From: CAYPIE01 sp964410665
GTDB taxonomy: Bacteria; Planctomycetota; Planctomycetia; Gemmatales; Gemmataceae
Direction: 5' to 3'
Length of the DNA: 64,000 bases
NCBI GenBank assembly: GCA_964410665.1
Contig: CAYPIE010000013.1
Location: forward strand, 1 to 64,000
The notes beneath the pieces were generated by a model. That model worked only from the letters and a program-made list of their open reading frames with translations. It did not search any database and was not told where the DNA came from. Numbering within the stretch: the first letter of the stretch is position 1; every line of letters begins with the position of its first letter. A program made the translations under genes and the position numbers. Of this stretch, positions 34,723 to 44,498 are shown in pieces.

Positions 34723-37700
34723 CTATGATAGGATAAACACGTTCTCGCGCAAACCTTCGATCGTCGTATTCTGCTCAATCACGTCGGCCAGAGTGGTCTG
34801 CTCGATCGCCTGCAGCAGCGGGCCTGTGTAGACGTTCTGGTACCAGAAGCGGTCACCATCCCGGCTGCGCGTGAACTGGTCGGTGAACACCGCGTTGATC
34901 AGCTCGCCGACCACGCCACCGTTGGTCGCATCCTCGGCTAGACCACCAATCCACGGGTCAATGTCATCGACACTTTCGTAGATCGAGGCTAGGGCCTGTT
35001 GCACCGCTGGATCGCTAGACACCTCGGCAAAGCTGGTTACCGGTGCCAGACCCATGTCTATCCGCGCCTGGTTGTAGCTCGGGATACCCATTTCGCGGCC
35101 ACGCTGAATGTTTAAGGAGGCCAAGTCCAGGCCGCTCTCGCCGGGCGGGTCGCCCAGGAAGTTGCGGACATCGTCGACGATCTTGGCATCGAACTCCTGG
35201 GCCGGTTGCAGCACGCCGCCCATCAGGTAGGGTTCGATGCCCACCTCGGTTACCAGTTCCGGCTGGAAGAAGGCCGAGCGCAGCAGCAGATTCCCCTCGG
35301 GGATGACGTTGCCGTCGTTGTCCAACCGGGCCAACTCCGAGGACAGGAGCGTGTGGCCCATGCGGAACGAGGCAGTCGAGAACAAGGCGTCGACCTGGGC
35401 GTTCACGTTCGGGTCGTAGCCGGTGTAGGCCGGCAGCGGGTTCGGCCCCATCAGGGCCGGCAGGAACTCGTTGTAGGTGATCACCTGCTGCTGGGCGATC
35501 ACCAGCCTGCGGGCGTTTTGGAAGATCTCCTCATCGCCCCAGTCGGGGTTGGCCGCAGAGATGGCATCGGCGATGCGGTTGTGCTCACGGACCCACAGGG
35601 TGTGCATCGACAACAGGTTCGTATTCTCGTTGGCCCGGATGTCGCCGGCGACGAAGAAGCCCGGATTCGGACCCCCAAGGTTCTCGATGCCTTCGGTGTT
35701 GAACGGCAGCAAGTCGCCATCGCTCACCTTCAGTCGGCCGTCATTGAAGGTTCGCAGGGCGTGGGCCCGCTCCTCATCCGAGCCATAGACGTTTGAGCCG
35801 TCGATGAAGCCGGTGATCTGGTTGAGCTGCATGCGTGGGTTGTCCACGCTGGTGCCGGTACTAGTGTCGTGGATGGCCCGGCCCAACGGAATGATCGCTT
35901 GGCCGGTACCGTTCGGATCCAGGTCCGGGTCACCGGCGGGCACCGAGATGTTGAACGGCTCCCGCGGCACCATGGCATCTGAGAGCGACAGATCATGGTC
36001 GAGGAACTGACCCCACATCCACACCATGTCGCTCAGGCCCATACTGTTAGGCAGGTTCTGGCCGTCCTGATCGACCACGGCGTTGCTGATCGCCCGTGGG
36101 TTGGGGCGATCGGCGCCGCTGGGCTCGGAGATGCCGTCAGCGTAGTCGATGGTGCCACGGACCAGTTGGGTAAACGGCGTCCCCCATTCGGGGTTGGCCT
36201 GGTTATTCCCGGTACCATCGAAGGCAGCCCGCTCTAGGGCATCCGACTCGAGGAAGGCGGCCAGCTCTGCGGGGTCGGTCCGCTGCTGCGGGGAGTCCAG
36301 CGGACGCAGATAGTTGTCAACGATAAACTCGCCGACCGCACGACCGGAGGACAGTCCATCGGTGTTATCGAACTGGAAGTGGATGCCCCCATAAATGCGG
36401 CTAACCCCCGCTTCCTCGGCGGCCGCGTCGAAGTTGTCATACGAACGGACGACCCCTGGCATGTCATCGGAGGAAGTTGCAAACGATCGGTCATCACCAA
36501 AGAGCGCCGTCAGTACCGCTGCCCCTGCAGCACTGTAGGTGCTGTGCCCGGAGGTGTAGGCGGGGAAGTTGGGCGATTCCCACAAGGGTACCCAGCTCGG
36601 GTCGGACTCCGTGGCCGGGTTGCCATCGGTGTCGGCTTGACGGATGGCCGTCTCCGGCCGCCACAGGTCGAAGAAGTACTTGGCATCCCAGGAGGCAATG
36701 CTGGCATCGGCCAAAGCCAGGCCCAGCAGGCCCATCAACTGAGCATTCTCGCCCAGGCTCAGCCCTTCCTCACGCGACACTCGCATGGCGATCTGCAGCC
36801 AGTGGCCCGGCGGCGTCACACTGTCCCCCGGCACATCGGCCCAGAAGTGCCCGATCTCGGCCTGCTCCTCGGTGCGGATCGTGCTGGTGGTGCCGCCAAT
36901 CTCCTTGACCGCATTGAGGTCCGCGGCGTATTCCGCACTGTCCAGCGGCGGCGGGCCATCGGGGCGGAACTGGTCGCCACGCAGCATGCCGAAGGGAGTT
37001 ACCTCCGGCCATTGCGGGCCGACCGGGTCGAGGAAGCCGGGCGGAGTGAGCTGGTAATCCCCGGGTTCACTGCCAGGAGTGTAAGGGACCTCGCGGTCTG
37101 ACCCATCATCGGCCCGCTCGGCCAGGATCGCCTCAGCGGCGGCGGTGCCCACGGCGACACCATCGGCGCGGGCCTGCTCGCTGACATCCAGCGCCACCAG
37201 GCTGGTGGCCAGCTTGGTCGCGTAGTCATCGGCCCGGTCTGGGTAAAGTTCGCTCAGAGCTCGGGAAGCCGCCGCGGCGGCCGCCGCTTCGACCGAGGCT
37301 CCTTCGGGCGCGGCAATCATCGAGCGATAGGGCTCATAGCCGCCTTCGATCGAGTTGACCGCATCGTGCATGGCCGTGCCGACAATGGCCATTACCCGGG
37401 CGGCCTGTGGCGGCTGGGTGGTAGTACGCCACACGGTTTGCAGCATTATGTTGGTCCAGTCCAGGACGACATCATTGTCCATCTGGGCCGGGCTCCCCAT
37501 GGTCATCCCGGGCTTGGTGATGATGGGCGTAGACATCGGCTCAAATGTCTGACCATCAAAGCCACGCATCTCATCGCCGACTACCGCATCGATAATGCCG
37601 GCGAGCTGCCCGTTGAGATAGCGGACCCCCACATGCACGCCTTCACGTCGCTCCGCGTCAGCTGCGAAGAAACTGCCCATATTCGTGCCGGTCTGACCAT

Positions 37701-38445
37701 CGAAGACACTCACATGCGGACCACCACCCATGCCCGCGCCGGTGACGATCTCGGCCACACTGTTGCCGTCCAAATCACCTGCCGCGACCTCAACGCCCAT
37801 GCGTAGATCGGGGTCATAAGCGAAAAACTCATTGACCAGTGTGCCATCGGCCTCGAACACGCGGACATGGGCGCTGCCACCGACACCCGCCCCGGTGACG
37901 ATTTCGGCCAGCTCATCGCCGTCCACGTCGGCTGCCGCGACCTGTACGCCACCGCGAAATGCGGCATCGTAGGCGAAGAAGGCGCCAAGATCGTTGCCTG
38001 TCTGGCCGTCGAAGATCCGGACCACCGGCCCGCCACCGCTTTGGGCACCAAGGATCATGTCCGCATGCGCATCACGATTAACATCGGCCACAGCCACGGA
38101 CAAGCCGCCCCGGAAGTCCTCTGCTAGGGCCATGAAGCGACGCTCCTCATCGCCGGTCGCCCCATCATACACCACCACCACGGGCCCACCGCCGGCCCCC
38201 GCGGCCACGACCAGATCGGGCACACCATCGGCGGTCACATCGCCCACCGCTGCGGCCACCGGACCCGTATAATCGGCGCCAAACGGCTGGACGCGGAAGC
38301 GTTCGGCCGAATCCGCATCCAGCAGCAGAACTTCGGTTCCTCCTGCACCGCTCGAAGCCACCGCCCAGAAATTCGCCGCTGGCACAGAACGATCTTCCAG
38401 CGCTTCACACCGCAGTCGTACGGGGAACGAACGACGCTTGAACAT
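34723..38445 (-). CDS. Surface protein: FG-GAP repeats + vanadium haloperoxidase + animal-type haem peroxidase
   Basis: 1240 residues; GGAG precedes the ATG. Residues 1-23 carry LRCEALEDRSVPA. About 60-300 are FG-GAP/VCBS-type calcium-binding repeats of about 50 residues (GDVTADGVPDLVVAAGAGGGP). About 325-715 are a vanadium-dependent haloperoxidase domain with every vanadate ligand: Lys589, Arg596, Ser632-Gly633-His634, Arg683 and the vanadium-binding His689, at exactly the classical spacing. About 745-1240 are a peroxinectin/myeloperoxidase-type haem peroxidase with Gln813-Asp816-His817 (distal), Arg937 and Glu940 (haem link), proximal His1031 and Asn1112. Both enzymes would oxidise halides or similar anions with H2O2. 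It is predicted to be exported. Confidence 0.9.
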   Translation of the reverse strand: MFKRRSFPVRLRCEALEDRSVPAANFWAVASSGAGGTEVLLLDADSAERFRVQPFGADYTGPVAAAVGDVTADGVPDLVVAAGAGGGPVVVVYDGATGDEERRFMALAEDFRGGLSVAVADVNRDAHADMILGAQSGGGPVVRIFDGQTGNDLGAFFAYDAAFRGGVQVAAADVDGDELAEIVTGAGVGGSAHVRVFEADGTLVNEFFAYDPDLRMGVEVAAGDLDGNSVAEIVTGAGMGGGPHVSVFDGQTGTNMGSFFAADAERREGVHVGVRYLNGQLAGIIDAVVGDEMRGFDGQTFEPMSTPIITKPGMTMGSPAQMDNDVVLDWTNIMLQTVWRTTTQPPQAARVMAIVGTAMHDAVNSIEGGYEPYRSMIAAPEGASVEAAAAAAASRALSELYPDRADDYATKLATSLVALDVSEQARADGVAVGTAAAEAILAERADDGSDREVPYTPGSEPGDYQLTPPGFLDPVGPQWPEVTPFGMLRGDQFRPDGPPPLDSAEYAADLNAVKEIGGTTSTIRTEEQAEIGHFWADVPGDSVTPPGHWLQIAMRVSREEGLSLGENAQLMGLLGLALADASIASWDAKYFFDLWRPETAIRQADTDGNPATESDPSWVPLWESPNFPAYTSGHSTYSAAGAAVLTALFGDDRSFATSSDDMPGVVRSYDNFDAAAEEAGVSRIYGGIHFQFDNTDGLSSGRAVGEFIVDNYLRPLDSPQQRTDPAELAAFLESDALERAAFDGTGNNQANPEWGTPFTQLVRGTIDYADGISEPSGADRPNPRAISNAVVDQDGQNLPNSMGLSDMVWMWGQFLDHDLSLSDAMVPREPFNISVPAGDPDLDPNGTGQAIIPLGRAIHDTSTGTSVDNPRMQLNQITGFIDGSNVYGSDEERAHALRTFNDGRLKVSDGDLLPFNTEGIENLGGPNPGFFVAGDIRANENTNLLSMHTLWVREHNRIADAISAANPDWGDEEIFQNARRLVIAQQQVITYNEFLPALMGPNPLPAYTGYDPNVNAQVDALFSTASFRMGHTLLSSELARLDNDGNVIPEGNLLLRSAFFQPELVTEVGIEPYLMGGVLQPAQEFDAKIVDDVRNFLGDPPGESGLDLASLNIQRGREMGIPSYNQARIDMGLAPVTSFAEVSSDPAVQQALASIYESVDDIDPWIGGLAEDATNGGVVGELINAVFTDQFTRSRDGDRFWYQNVYTGPLLQAIEQTTLADVIEQNTTIEGLRENVFILS

Positions 38446-38650
38446 GTTTCAGACTCCAGGGGAGGATGGATACCAGTATCAAGGTTGTGGTGCAAACCAA
38501 GCCCATGGGGTGAGGCGAGTCGGCATGAGGTCCGCCCAGCGACCGGACGCGAGGGTCGCCAAATACAGTTGACTCACCGCTACTATTAGTATGGATTACG
38601 CATTTTGACGCAAGCCGGAATCTGCTCAGGATGAACGATTATTCTATGGA

Positions 38651-39682
38651 ATGAATCCTGTGGTGCTAGAACGGACGAACCATGGTTTGTATTGTCCCGC
38701 CGGCGACTTCTATGTCGATCCTTGGCGGCCCGTGGAGCGGGCAATCATTACCCACGCCCACGCCGATCATGCCCGCTGGGGCAACCGTCATTACCTGACC
38801 ACGCACGAAGGCTTGCAAGTCGCCCGGGTTCGCCTCGGGGCCCAGGCGAACCTTCAGGCAATACCCTATGGAGAAGTGATCTCACACCAGCAAGCCCGGG
38901 TGTCCCTGCACCCTGCTGGCCATATTATCGGTTCTGCGCAAGTGCGGGTTGAGGTAAATGGCGAAGTCTGGGTAGCCTCCGGTGACTATAAGGTGGAGCC
39001 CGACCCGACCTGCACTCCCTTCGACGTCGTCCCCTGCCATACTTTTATCACCGAATCGACTTTTGGCCTGCCCATATACCGCTGGCCCGATCGGCAACAG
39101 GTGGTCACCGACATTCTCCGCTGGTGGCAAACCAATCGCGATGCTGGCAAAGCCAGCTTGCTACTGGGCTATGCTCTGGGCAAATCGCAGCGCTTGCTCG
39201 CCGGACTGGACCCGAGCATCGGTCCCATCTACACCCATGGCGCCGTCGAGAAGCTGACCCAGGCCTATCGGGCGAGCGGCTTCGGTTTACCGCCCACCAC
39301 ACCCGTTGGTAATCTATCCCGAAAACAGGACTGGGCCGGCTCGATCATTCTGGCGCCTCCCTCCGTCCAGGGGACGCCGTGGACCCGCCGGTTTGGCAAC
39401 CTGGCCACCGGGCTCGCCTCTGGTTGGATGACCATCCGCGGCACTCGGCGACGCAAAGCGGTCGACCGCGGCTTTGTGCTGTCAGATCATGCCGACTGGC
39501 CGGGCTTACTCAACACCATTGCCGCGACCGGCGCGGAGCGGGTGCTGGTCACGCATGGCTACACGGCCGTCCTGGTCCGCTGGTTGCAAGAACGAGGCAT
39601 CCAAGCTGAGACGGTGGCCACCCAGTTTGAAGGCGAGCGGGATGATGCCGGTGCCGAAACCCTGCTGGAGACCGAGGAGTGA
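38651..39682 (+). CDS. Ligase-associated MBL-fold DNA exonuclease
   Basis: 343 residues. Metallo-beta-lactamase fold of the CPSF/SNM1-like group: the HxHxDH motif is THAHADHARWG (about 34-45), with HPAGHIIGSAQVRVE, the SGDYKVEPDPTC segment and the later SDHADWPGLL. It is the first gene of a four-gene operon with ATP-dependent ligase, Lhr-like helicase and PdeM nuclease, known as a bacterial DNA-damage repair set. It overlaps the ligase gene (GTGA). Confidence 0.95.
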   Translation: MNPVVLERTNHGLYCPAGDFYVDPWRPVERAIITHAHADHARWGNRHYLTTHEGLQVARVRLGAQANLQAIPYGEVISHQQARVSLHPAGHIIGSAQVRVEVNGEVWVASGDYKVEPDPTCTPFDVVPCHTFITESTFGLPIYRWPDRQQVVTDILRWWQTNRDAGKASLLLGYALGKSQRLLAGLDPSIGPIYTHGAVEKLTQAYRASGFGLPPTTPVGNLSRKQDWAGSIILAPPSVQGTPWTRRFGNLATGLASGWMTIRGTRRRKAVDRGFVLSDHADWPGLLNTIAATGAERVLVTHGYTAVLVRWLQERGIQAETVATQFEGERDDAGAETLLETEE

Positions 39683-41280
39683 AGGCGTTCAGCCAGCTAT
39701 TCACTGCCCTGGATGAGACCAACAAGACCAACGAGAAGGTCGCGGCGTTGGTGAATTACTTCCAGCAGTCCAGTCCCCGTGATGCTGCGTGGGCCGTCTA
39801 TTTTCTGATCGGCCGCAAACCTCGTCAGGTCATCCCAGCGCGGCAACTGCGTGCCTGGGCCGCCGAGCAGGTGGGCCTGCCCGACTGGCTGATGGACGAA
39901 TGCTATCATGCCGTCGGCGATGCCGCCGAGACAGCGGCTCTCGTGTTGCCACGATCAGAGGGATCCAGCGAACAACCCTTGCATGAGTGGATCGAACAAC
40001 GTCTACTTCCTCTGCGTGATCAGGACGAGGCTGCCCAACGGCAGGCCATGCTGGATGCCTGGGCAGAAATGGATCAACGGCAACGCTTCGTGTGGAACAA
40101 GCTGATCACCGGTAGCTTTCGGGTGGGTGTGTCCCAACAACTGGTAACCCGGGCTTTGGCCCAGGTGTCCGGCCTGGAACCAGCCCTGGTGGCTCACCGG
40201 CTGATGGGCGACTGGGAGCCGACGCCTGGGTTCTACAGCGAACTCCTCGCTGCGGATGCCGCTCAGGCGGATATTAGCCGCCCATACCCCTTCTTTCTGG
40301 CCCACCCCTTGGAGAAAGAGCCACACACCCTCGGCGACCCCAGCGACTGGCAAGCCGAGTGGAAATGGGACGGGATCCGCGCCCAGTTAATCGTCCGCCA
40401 GCGCCAGGTGTTCCTCTGGTCGCGCGGCGAGGAGTTGGTGACGGACCGCTACCCCGAGATCAGCAGCGTCGCCAGCCACCTGCCCGACGGCATGGTCATT
40501 GACGGTGAGCTCCTGCCCTGGCGGGAAGAACAGGTGTTGCCGTTTGCCCAGTTACAACGCCGCATCGGCCGCAAGTCGGTGACCAAGAAGCTACTCGAGG
40601 AGATCCCGGTCATCCTGATGAGCTATGACCTAGTCGAGGCCGACGGGCAGGACCTGCGCGAACGCCCGCTGGCCGAGCGGCGGCAACGCCTGGCCGCGTC
40701 CCTGAGCGAGTTACCCACAGGGAATCCGCTCCGGTTATCCCCCGTGCTCGCCGGCAACAGCTGGGAGGAACTGGCTGCCCTGCGGCAGCAGAGCCGGTCA
40801 TTCAACGTTGAGGGCATGATGCTCAAACGTCTGGTGTCTCCGTACCGCGTCGGCCGCGTCCGCGGCGACTGGTGGAAGTGGAAGATCGAGCCGCTCACCC
40901 TGGACGCCGTGCTCATCTATGCCCAACGTGGCAGCGGCAAACGGGCCAGCCTGTACACCGACTACACGTTTGGCGTCTGGTCCGATGGACAACTGTTGCC
41001 CATTGCCAAAGCCTACTCCGGTCTGACCGACGCCGAGATCCGGCAAGTCGACGCGTTCATCCGTCAGCACACCGTTGAGAAGTTCGGCCCGGTCCGGACG
41101 GTCAAGCCGCAGCTGGTGTTCGAGCTGGCCTTCGAGGGCATTCAGCGCTCGACCCGGCACAAATCGGGCATCGCCGTCCGCTTCCCGCGCATGCTCCGCT
41201 GGCGGCACGACAAGACCGCCGCCGACGCCGACACCCTGGCCGCCGTCTGGGCCATGCTCCCCGAGAGGGAGGGCACATGA
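39679..41280 (+). CDS. ATP-dependent DNA ligase
   Basis: 533 residues from GTG 39679. N-terminal helical DNA-binding domain (1-200) and the nucleotidyltransferase core: motif I EWKWDGIRAQLI with the adenylated Lys229, motif III-like VIDGELLPWREE, motif IV GMMLKRLVSPYRVGR (EGxMLK), motif V DWWKWKIEPL. The C-terminal OB fold has FGVWSDGQLLPIAKAYSGL. It seals nicks using ATP. Start and stop overlap both neighbours by four bases, showing a tight operon. Confidence 0.96.
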   Translation: MKAFSQLFTALDETNKTNEKVAALVNYFQQSSPRDAAWAVYFLIGRKPRQVIPARQLRAWAAEQVGLPDWLMDECYHAVGDAAETAALVLPRSEGSSEQPLHEWIEQRLLPLRDQDEAAQRQAMLDAWAEMDQRQRFVWNKLITGSFRVGVSQQLVTRALAQVSGLEPALVAHRLMGDWEPTPGFYSELLAADAAQADISRPYPFFLAHPLEKEPHTLGDPSDWQAEWKWDGIRAQLIVRQRQVFLWSRGEELVTDRYPEISSVASHLPDGMVIDGELLPWREEQVLPFAQLQRRIGRKSVTKKLLEEIPVILMSYDLVEADGQDLRERPLAERRQRLAASLSELPTGNPLRLSPVLAGNSWEELAALRQQSRSFNVEGMMLKRLVSPYRVGRVRGDWWKWKIEPLTLDAVLIYAQRGSGKRASLYTDYTFGVWSDGQLLPIAKAYSGLTDAEIRQVDAFIRQHTVEKFGPVRTVKPQLVFELAFEGIQRSTRHKSGIAVRFPRMLRWRHDKTAADADTLAAVWAMLPEREGT

Positions 41281-43805
41281 GTCCGCAACGGCGCGGCATC
41301 CCGAAGCCAAAAACCGACGCGAAACGGAAGTGCGCGGCCCCAGCCACAGAGCCCAGGGCCCAGAGTATCGCGGACTGGTTTGCCCAGCGCGGCTGGACGC
41401 CGTTTCCGTTCCAGCGTGAGGTGTGGCAGGCCTATGCCGCGGGCGAGAGCGGGCTGATCCACGCCGCGACCGGGACCGGCAAGACGTATGCCGCGTGGCT
41501 GGGCCCGATCCAGGAGTGGCTCGACACCCACCCTGATCACGCCACCTGGAAGAAACTCCCCGCGCAGCCGCTACATGTGCTGTGGATCACCCCGCTGCGG
41601 GCCCTGGCCGCGGACACCCTGGAAGCCCTGCAGCTCCCGCTGGCTGCCCTTGGCTTACCCTGGACCCTGGAAACCCGCACCGGCGACACCTCCTCCAGTG
41701 TCCGCAACCGCCAACGCAAACGCCTACCAACCGCCCTGGTGACTACCCCGGAGAGCTTGTCACTGCTATTAGCTCGGGACGACGCCTTTGAGCTGTTTGC
41801 GAACCTCAGGATGGTGGTAGTCGATGAGTGGCACGAGCTGCTGGCCAGCAAACGGGGCGTGCAGACCGAACTCGGCCTGGCCCGGCTGCGCTACTGGCGG
41901 CCGGGGTTGCGGGTCTGGGGGTTGTCGGCCACGCTGGGTAACCTCGATGTCGCGCTGCAGGTGTTGAACGGGTCGTCCGGAAAAACGGTTCGGATGGTCC
42001 AAGGGCTACTACCCAAAACAACGCAGATTGACTCCTTGATCCCCGAGTCGATGGAACGCTTCCCCTGGGCCGGCCACCTGGGGTTGCGGCTGTTACCCCA
42101 GGTCATCGAGTCCATCGAAGAGGGAGCGACGACCCTGGTGTTCACCAACACCCGGGCCCAGACCGAGATCTGGTACCAACAGATCCTGCAAGCCTGCCCC
42201 GACTTCGCCGGGCTGATGGCCCTGCATCACGGCTCGCTCGACCCCAAGGTCCGCGATTGGGTCGAGGAAGGCTTGCGCACTGGTAGCCTGCGGTGTGTCG
42301 TGTGTACTTCAAGCCTAGACTTGGGCGTCGACTTTTCACCCGTCGACCGGGTGCTGCAGATCGGCAGCCCCAAAGGAGTCGGGCGGTTACTCCAGCGTGC
42401 CGGCCGAAGTGGCCACCGGCCGGGAGTGGAAAGCCGCATTACCTTTGTGCCGACGCATGCCCTAGAGCTGGTCGAAGTGTCGGCGGCCCGGGAGGCGGCC
42501 CTGGCCGGGAAGATCGAGGGGCGGCAGCCGATGGAGAAGCCACTCGATGTGCTGGTACAACACCTGGTGACGGTGGCACTGGGAGGTGGTTTCGAACCCG
42601 AGCAGCTGTACCAGGAGGTCCGCTCAGCGCACGCCTACCGTGACCTGACGCCCTTGGAGTGGGGTTGGGTGCTGGACTTTGTGACGAAAGGTGGTCGGTC
42701 GCTGTATGCTTACCCAGAGTATCGACGAGTCGTCGAGGTCGAGGGCCGACACACCGTCACCGATCAACGCATCGCCCGCCGACATCGCATGGCTATTGGC
42801 ACCATCACGAGCGACCCCGCGATCCAGGTCCGCTACCTTCGCGGGGCGAAGCTGGGTACCGTTGAGGAAACGTTTATTAGTCGCATGCGCCCCGGTGACC
42901 ACTTCGTCTTCGCCGGTAAACTGCTGGAGCTGGCCCGGGTGCAGGACCTGACCGCCTACGTCCGCAAAGCCAAGGGCAAGCCCGGCACCGTGCCTCGCTG
43001 GGTGGGCGGCCGACTCCCCCTGTCCTCTGAACTCAGCGCGGCCATCCGCGGCCGGTTGGACGAAGCGCGGCAAGGCATCTTCGCGGATGCCGAGATGCAG
43101 GCAGTGCGGCCGATCCTGGAGTTGCAAGCGGACTGGTCGCTGATCCCAAGCCAGTCCGAACTGCTGATCGAACGGCTCAAAACCCGCGACGGCCACCACC
43201 TGTTCATCTACCCGTTCGCCGGCCGGCTAGTGCACGAGGGGTTGGCGGCGTTGTGGGCCTACCGCCTGGCACGGCGGCAGCCGATCACCTTCACGCTGAC
43301 CTTCAACGACTACGGTCTGGAACTGCTCGCCCCCGAGCCGGCACCGTTGGAGAAGGCCCTCGACGAAGGGCTGCTCTCCCCGGACAACTTGCTCGACGAC
43401 ATCCCCGCCAGCCTGAATGCTACCGAACTCGCTCGGCGGCAGTTCCGCGAGATCGCCCGCATCTCGGGGCTGATCTTCCCGGGCACCCGCGACAGTGGCA
43501 ACAGCATGAAATATCTGCAGGCCTCGAGCAGCCTGTTCTACAACGTCTTCGCCAACCACGAGCCGGACAACCTGCTGCTCGACCAGGCGCACCGCGAAGT
43601 CCTGGAACGCCAGCTGGAGTACAGCCGCCTGTACCAGGCCCTGCAACAGCTGGCGGCCAGCACCATCCGCATCGTTGAACTGCGGCGACCAACACCATTC
43701 GGCTTCCCGCTGATGGTGGACCGGCTACGCGAGCGAGTCAGTTCGGAGACCTTGGCTGACCGGGTTCGCAAGATGCAACTCGACTTGGAGAAGGCTGCCG
43801 GATGA
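41277..43805 (+). CDS. Ligase-associated Lhr-like DEXH helicase
   Basis: 842 residues. Superfamily 2 helicase: Q-motif region FPFQREVWQAYAAGESGLI, Walker A HAATGTGKTYAAWLG, DEWH box (VVVDEWHELLASKRGVQTELGLARLR), motif III SATLGN, and helicase motif VI RLLQRAGRSGHRPG. The C-terminal Lhr-type WH and 'core' domains follow, with HLFIYPFAGRLVHEGLAALW. It probably opens damaged duplexes for the ligase and nucleases. It overlaps pdeM by ATGA. Confidence 0.96.
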   Translation: MSPQRRGIPKPKTDAKRKCAAPATEPRAQSIADWFAQRGWTPFPFQREVWQAYAAGESGLIHAATGTGKTYAAWLGPIQEWLDTHPDHATWKKLPAQPLHVLWITPLRALAADTLEALQLPLAALGLPWTLETRTGDTSSSVRNRQRKRLPTALVTTPESLSLLLARDDAFELFANLRMVVVDEWHELLASKRGVQTELGLARLRYWRPGLRVWGLSATLGNLDVALQVLNGSSGKTVRMVQGLLPKTTQIDSLIPESMERFPWAGHLGLRLLPQVIESIEEGATTLVFTNTRAQTEIWYQQILQACPDFAGLMALHHGSLDPKVRDWVEEGLRTGSLRCVVCTSSLDLGVDFSPVDRVLQIGSPKGVGRLLQRAGRSGHRPGVESRITFVPTHALELVEVSAAREAALAGKIEGRQPMEKPLDVLVQHLVTVALGGGFEPEQLYQEVRSAHAYRDLTPLEWGWVLDFVTKGGRSLYAYPEYRRVVEVEGRHTVTDQRIARRHRMAIGTITSDPAIQVRYLRGAKLGTVEETFISRMRPGDHFVFAGKLLELARVQDLTAYVRKAKGKPGTVPRWVGGRLPLSSELSAAIRGRLDEARQGIFADAEMQAVRPILELQADWSLIPSQSELLIERLKTRDGHHLFIYPFAGRLVHEGLAALWAYRLARRQPITFTLTFNDYGLELLAPEPAPLEKALDEGLLSPDNLLDDIPASLNATELARRQFREIARISGLIFPGTRDSGNSMKYLQASSSLFYNVFANHEPDNLLLDQAHREVLERQLEYSRLYQALQQLAASTIRIVELRRPTPFGFPLMVDRLRERVSSETLADRVRKMQLDLEKAAG

Positions 43806-44473
43806 TGCCAACTACACAGACCCGCTTGGACGCCCGACTCACCCTGGAAGGTGAGGAACTTTGCTTGCTGCCTGAACGCGCTATCGCCTGGCCCGCACAG
43901 CGAACGCTCTTGATCGCCGACCCGCACTGGGGGAAAGCCGCCCATTTCCGGTCCGCAGCCATCCCGGTGCCCGAGGACACGCCCCACGACCTGGCCCGCC
44001 TGGACCGAGCCTTGGCTCGCAGCCGTGCCCACCGCCTGATCATCCTGGGCGACCTGTTCCACGCCCGCACCAGCAAGTCGCCCGAGGTGCTGAACATCTT
44101 GCAAGCCTGGCGCGGCCAACATCCCACCCTGGCCATCGACCTGATCCGCGGCAACCACGACCGCCACGCCGGCGATCCGCCACCGTCCCTGGGCATCCGC
44201 TGCCTGACCGAACCGGTAGTGGAGGGCCCGTTCGTGCTGCAGCACTACCCCGGCGAACACCCCAACGGCTATGCCATGGCCGGCCACTTGCACCCGGCGG
44301 TGACCCTGGTTGGCCGCGGCCGGCAACGCGAACGCCTGGCCTGTTTCTGGTTCGGGCCACGCCACGGCATCCTGCCGGCTTTCGGCAGTTTCACCGGGCT
44401 GGCCCCGCTGCGGCCAAGCACGGGCGATCGGGTGTTTGTGCTGGCGGGGGATGAGGTAGTGGCGGTGGGGTGA
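43802..44473 (+). CDS. pdeM: Ligase-associated metallophosphoesterase PdeM
   Basis: 223 residues. Calcineurin-like dimetal nuclease: IADPHWGKAAHFRS (D-x-H), GDLFHAR (GD), GNHDRH (GNHD) and GHLHPAV (GHxH). It acts as a DNA endonuclease in the ligase/helicase/exonuclease operon. The four-gene order MBL exonuclease, ligase, helicase, PdeM is conserved in several phyla. It ends 25 bases before a convergent membrane gene. Confidence 0.95.
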   Translation: MMPTTQTRLDARLTLEGEELCLLPERAIAWPAQRTLLIADPHWGKAAHFRSAAIPVPEDTPHDLARLDRALARSRAHRLIILGDLFHARTSKSPEVLNILQAWRGQHPTLAIDLIRGNHDRHAGDPPPSLGIRCLTEPVVEGPFVLQHYPGEHPNGYAMAGHLHPAVTLVGRGRQRERLACFWFGPRHGILPAFGSFTGLAPLRPSTGDRVFVLAGDEVVAVG

Positions 44474-44498
44474 ATCTCGTTCTCAGGCCGCCTGATAG

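Noticed and set aside
34584..34778. 64-codon open frame on the minus strand (DLIDRQQITFGRGFIRDLGMA at its end)
   Set aside because: Spans the 18-bp hairpin and overlaps the peroxidase gene in another frame. I could not match the sequence to a family and see no RBS.
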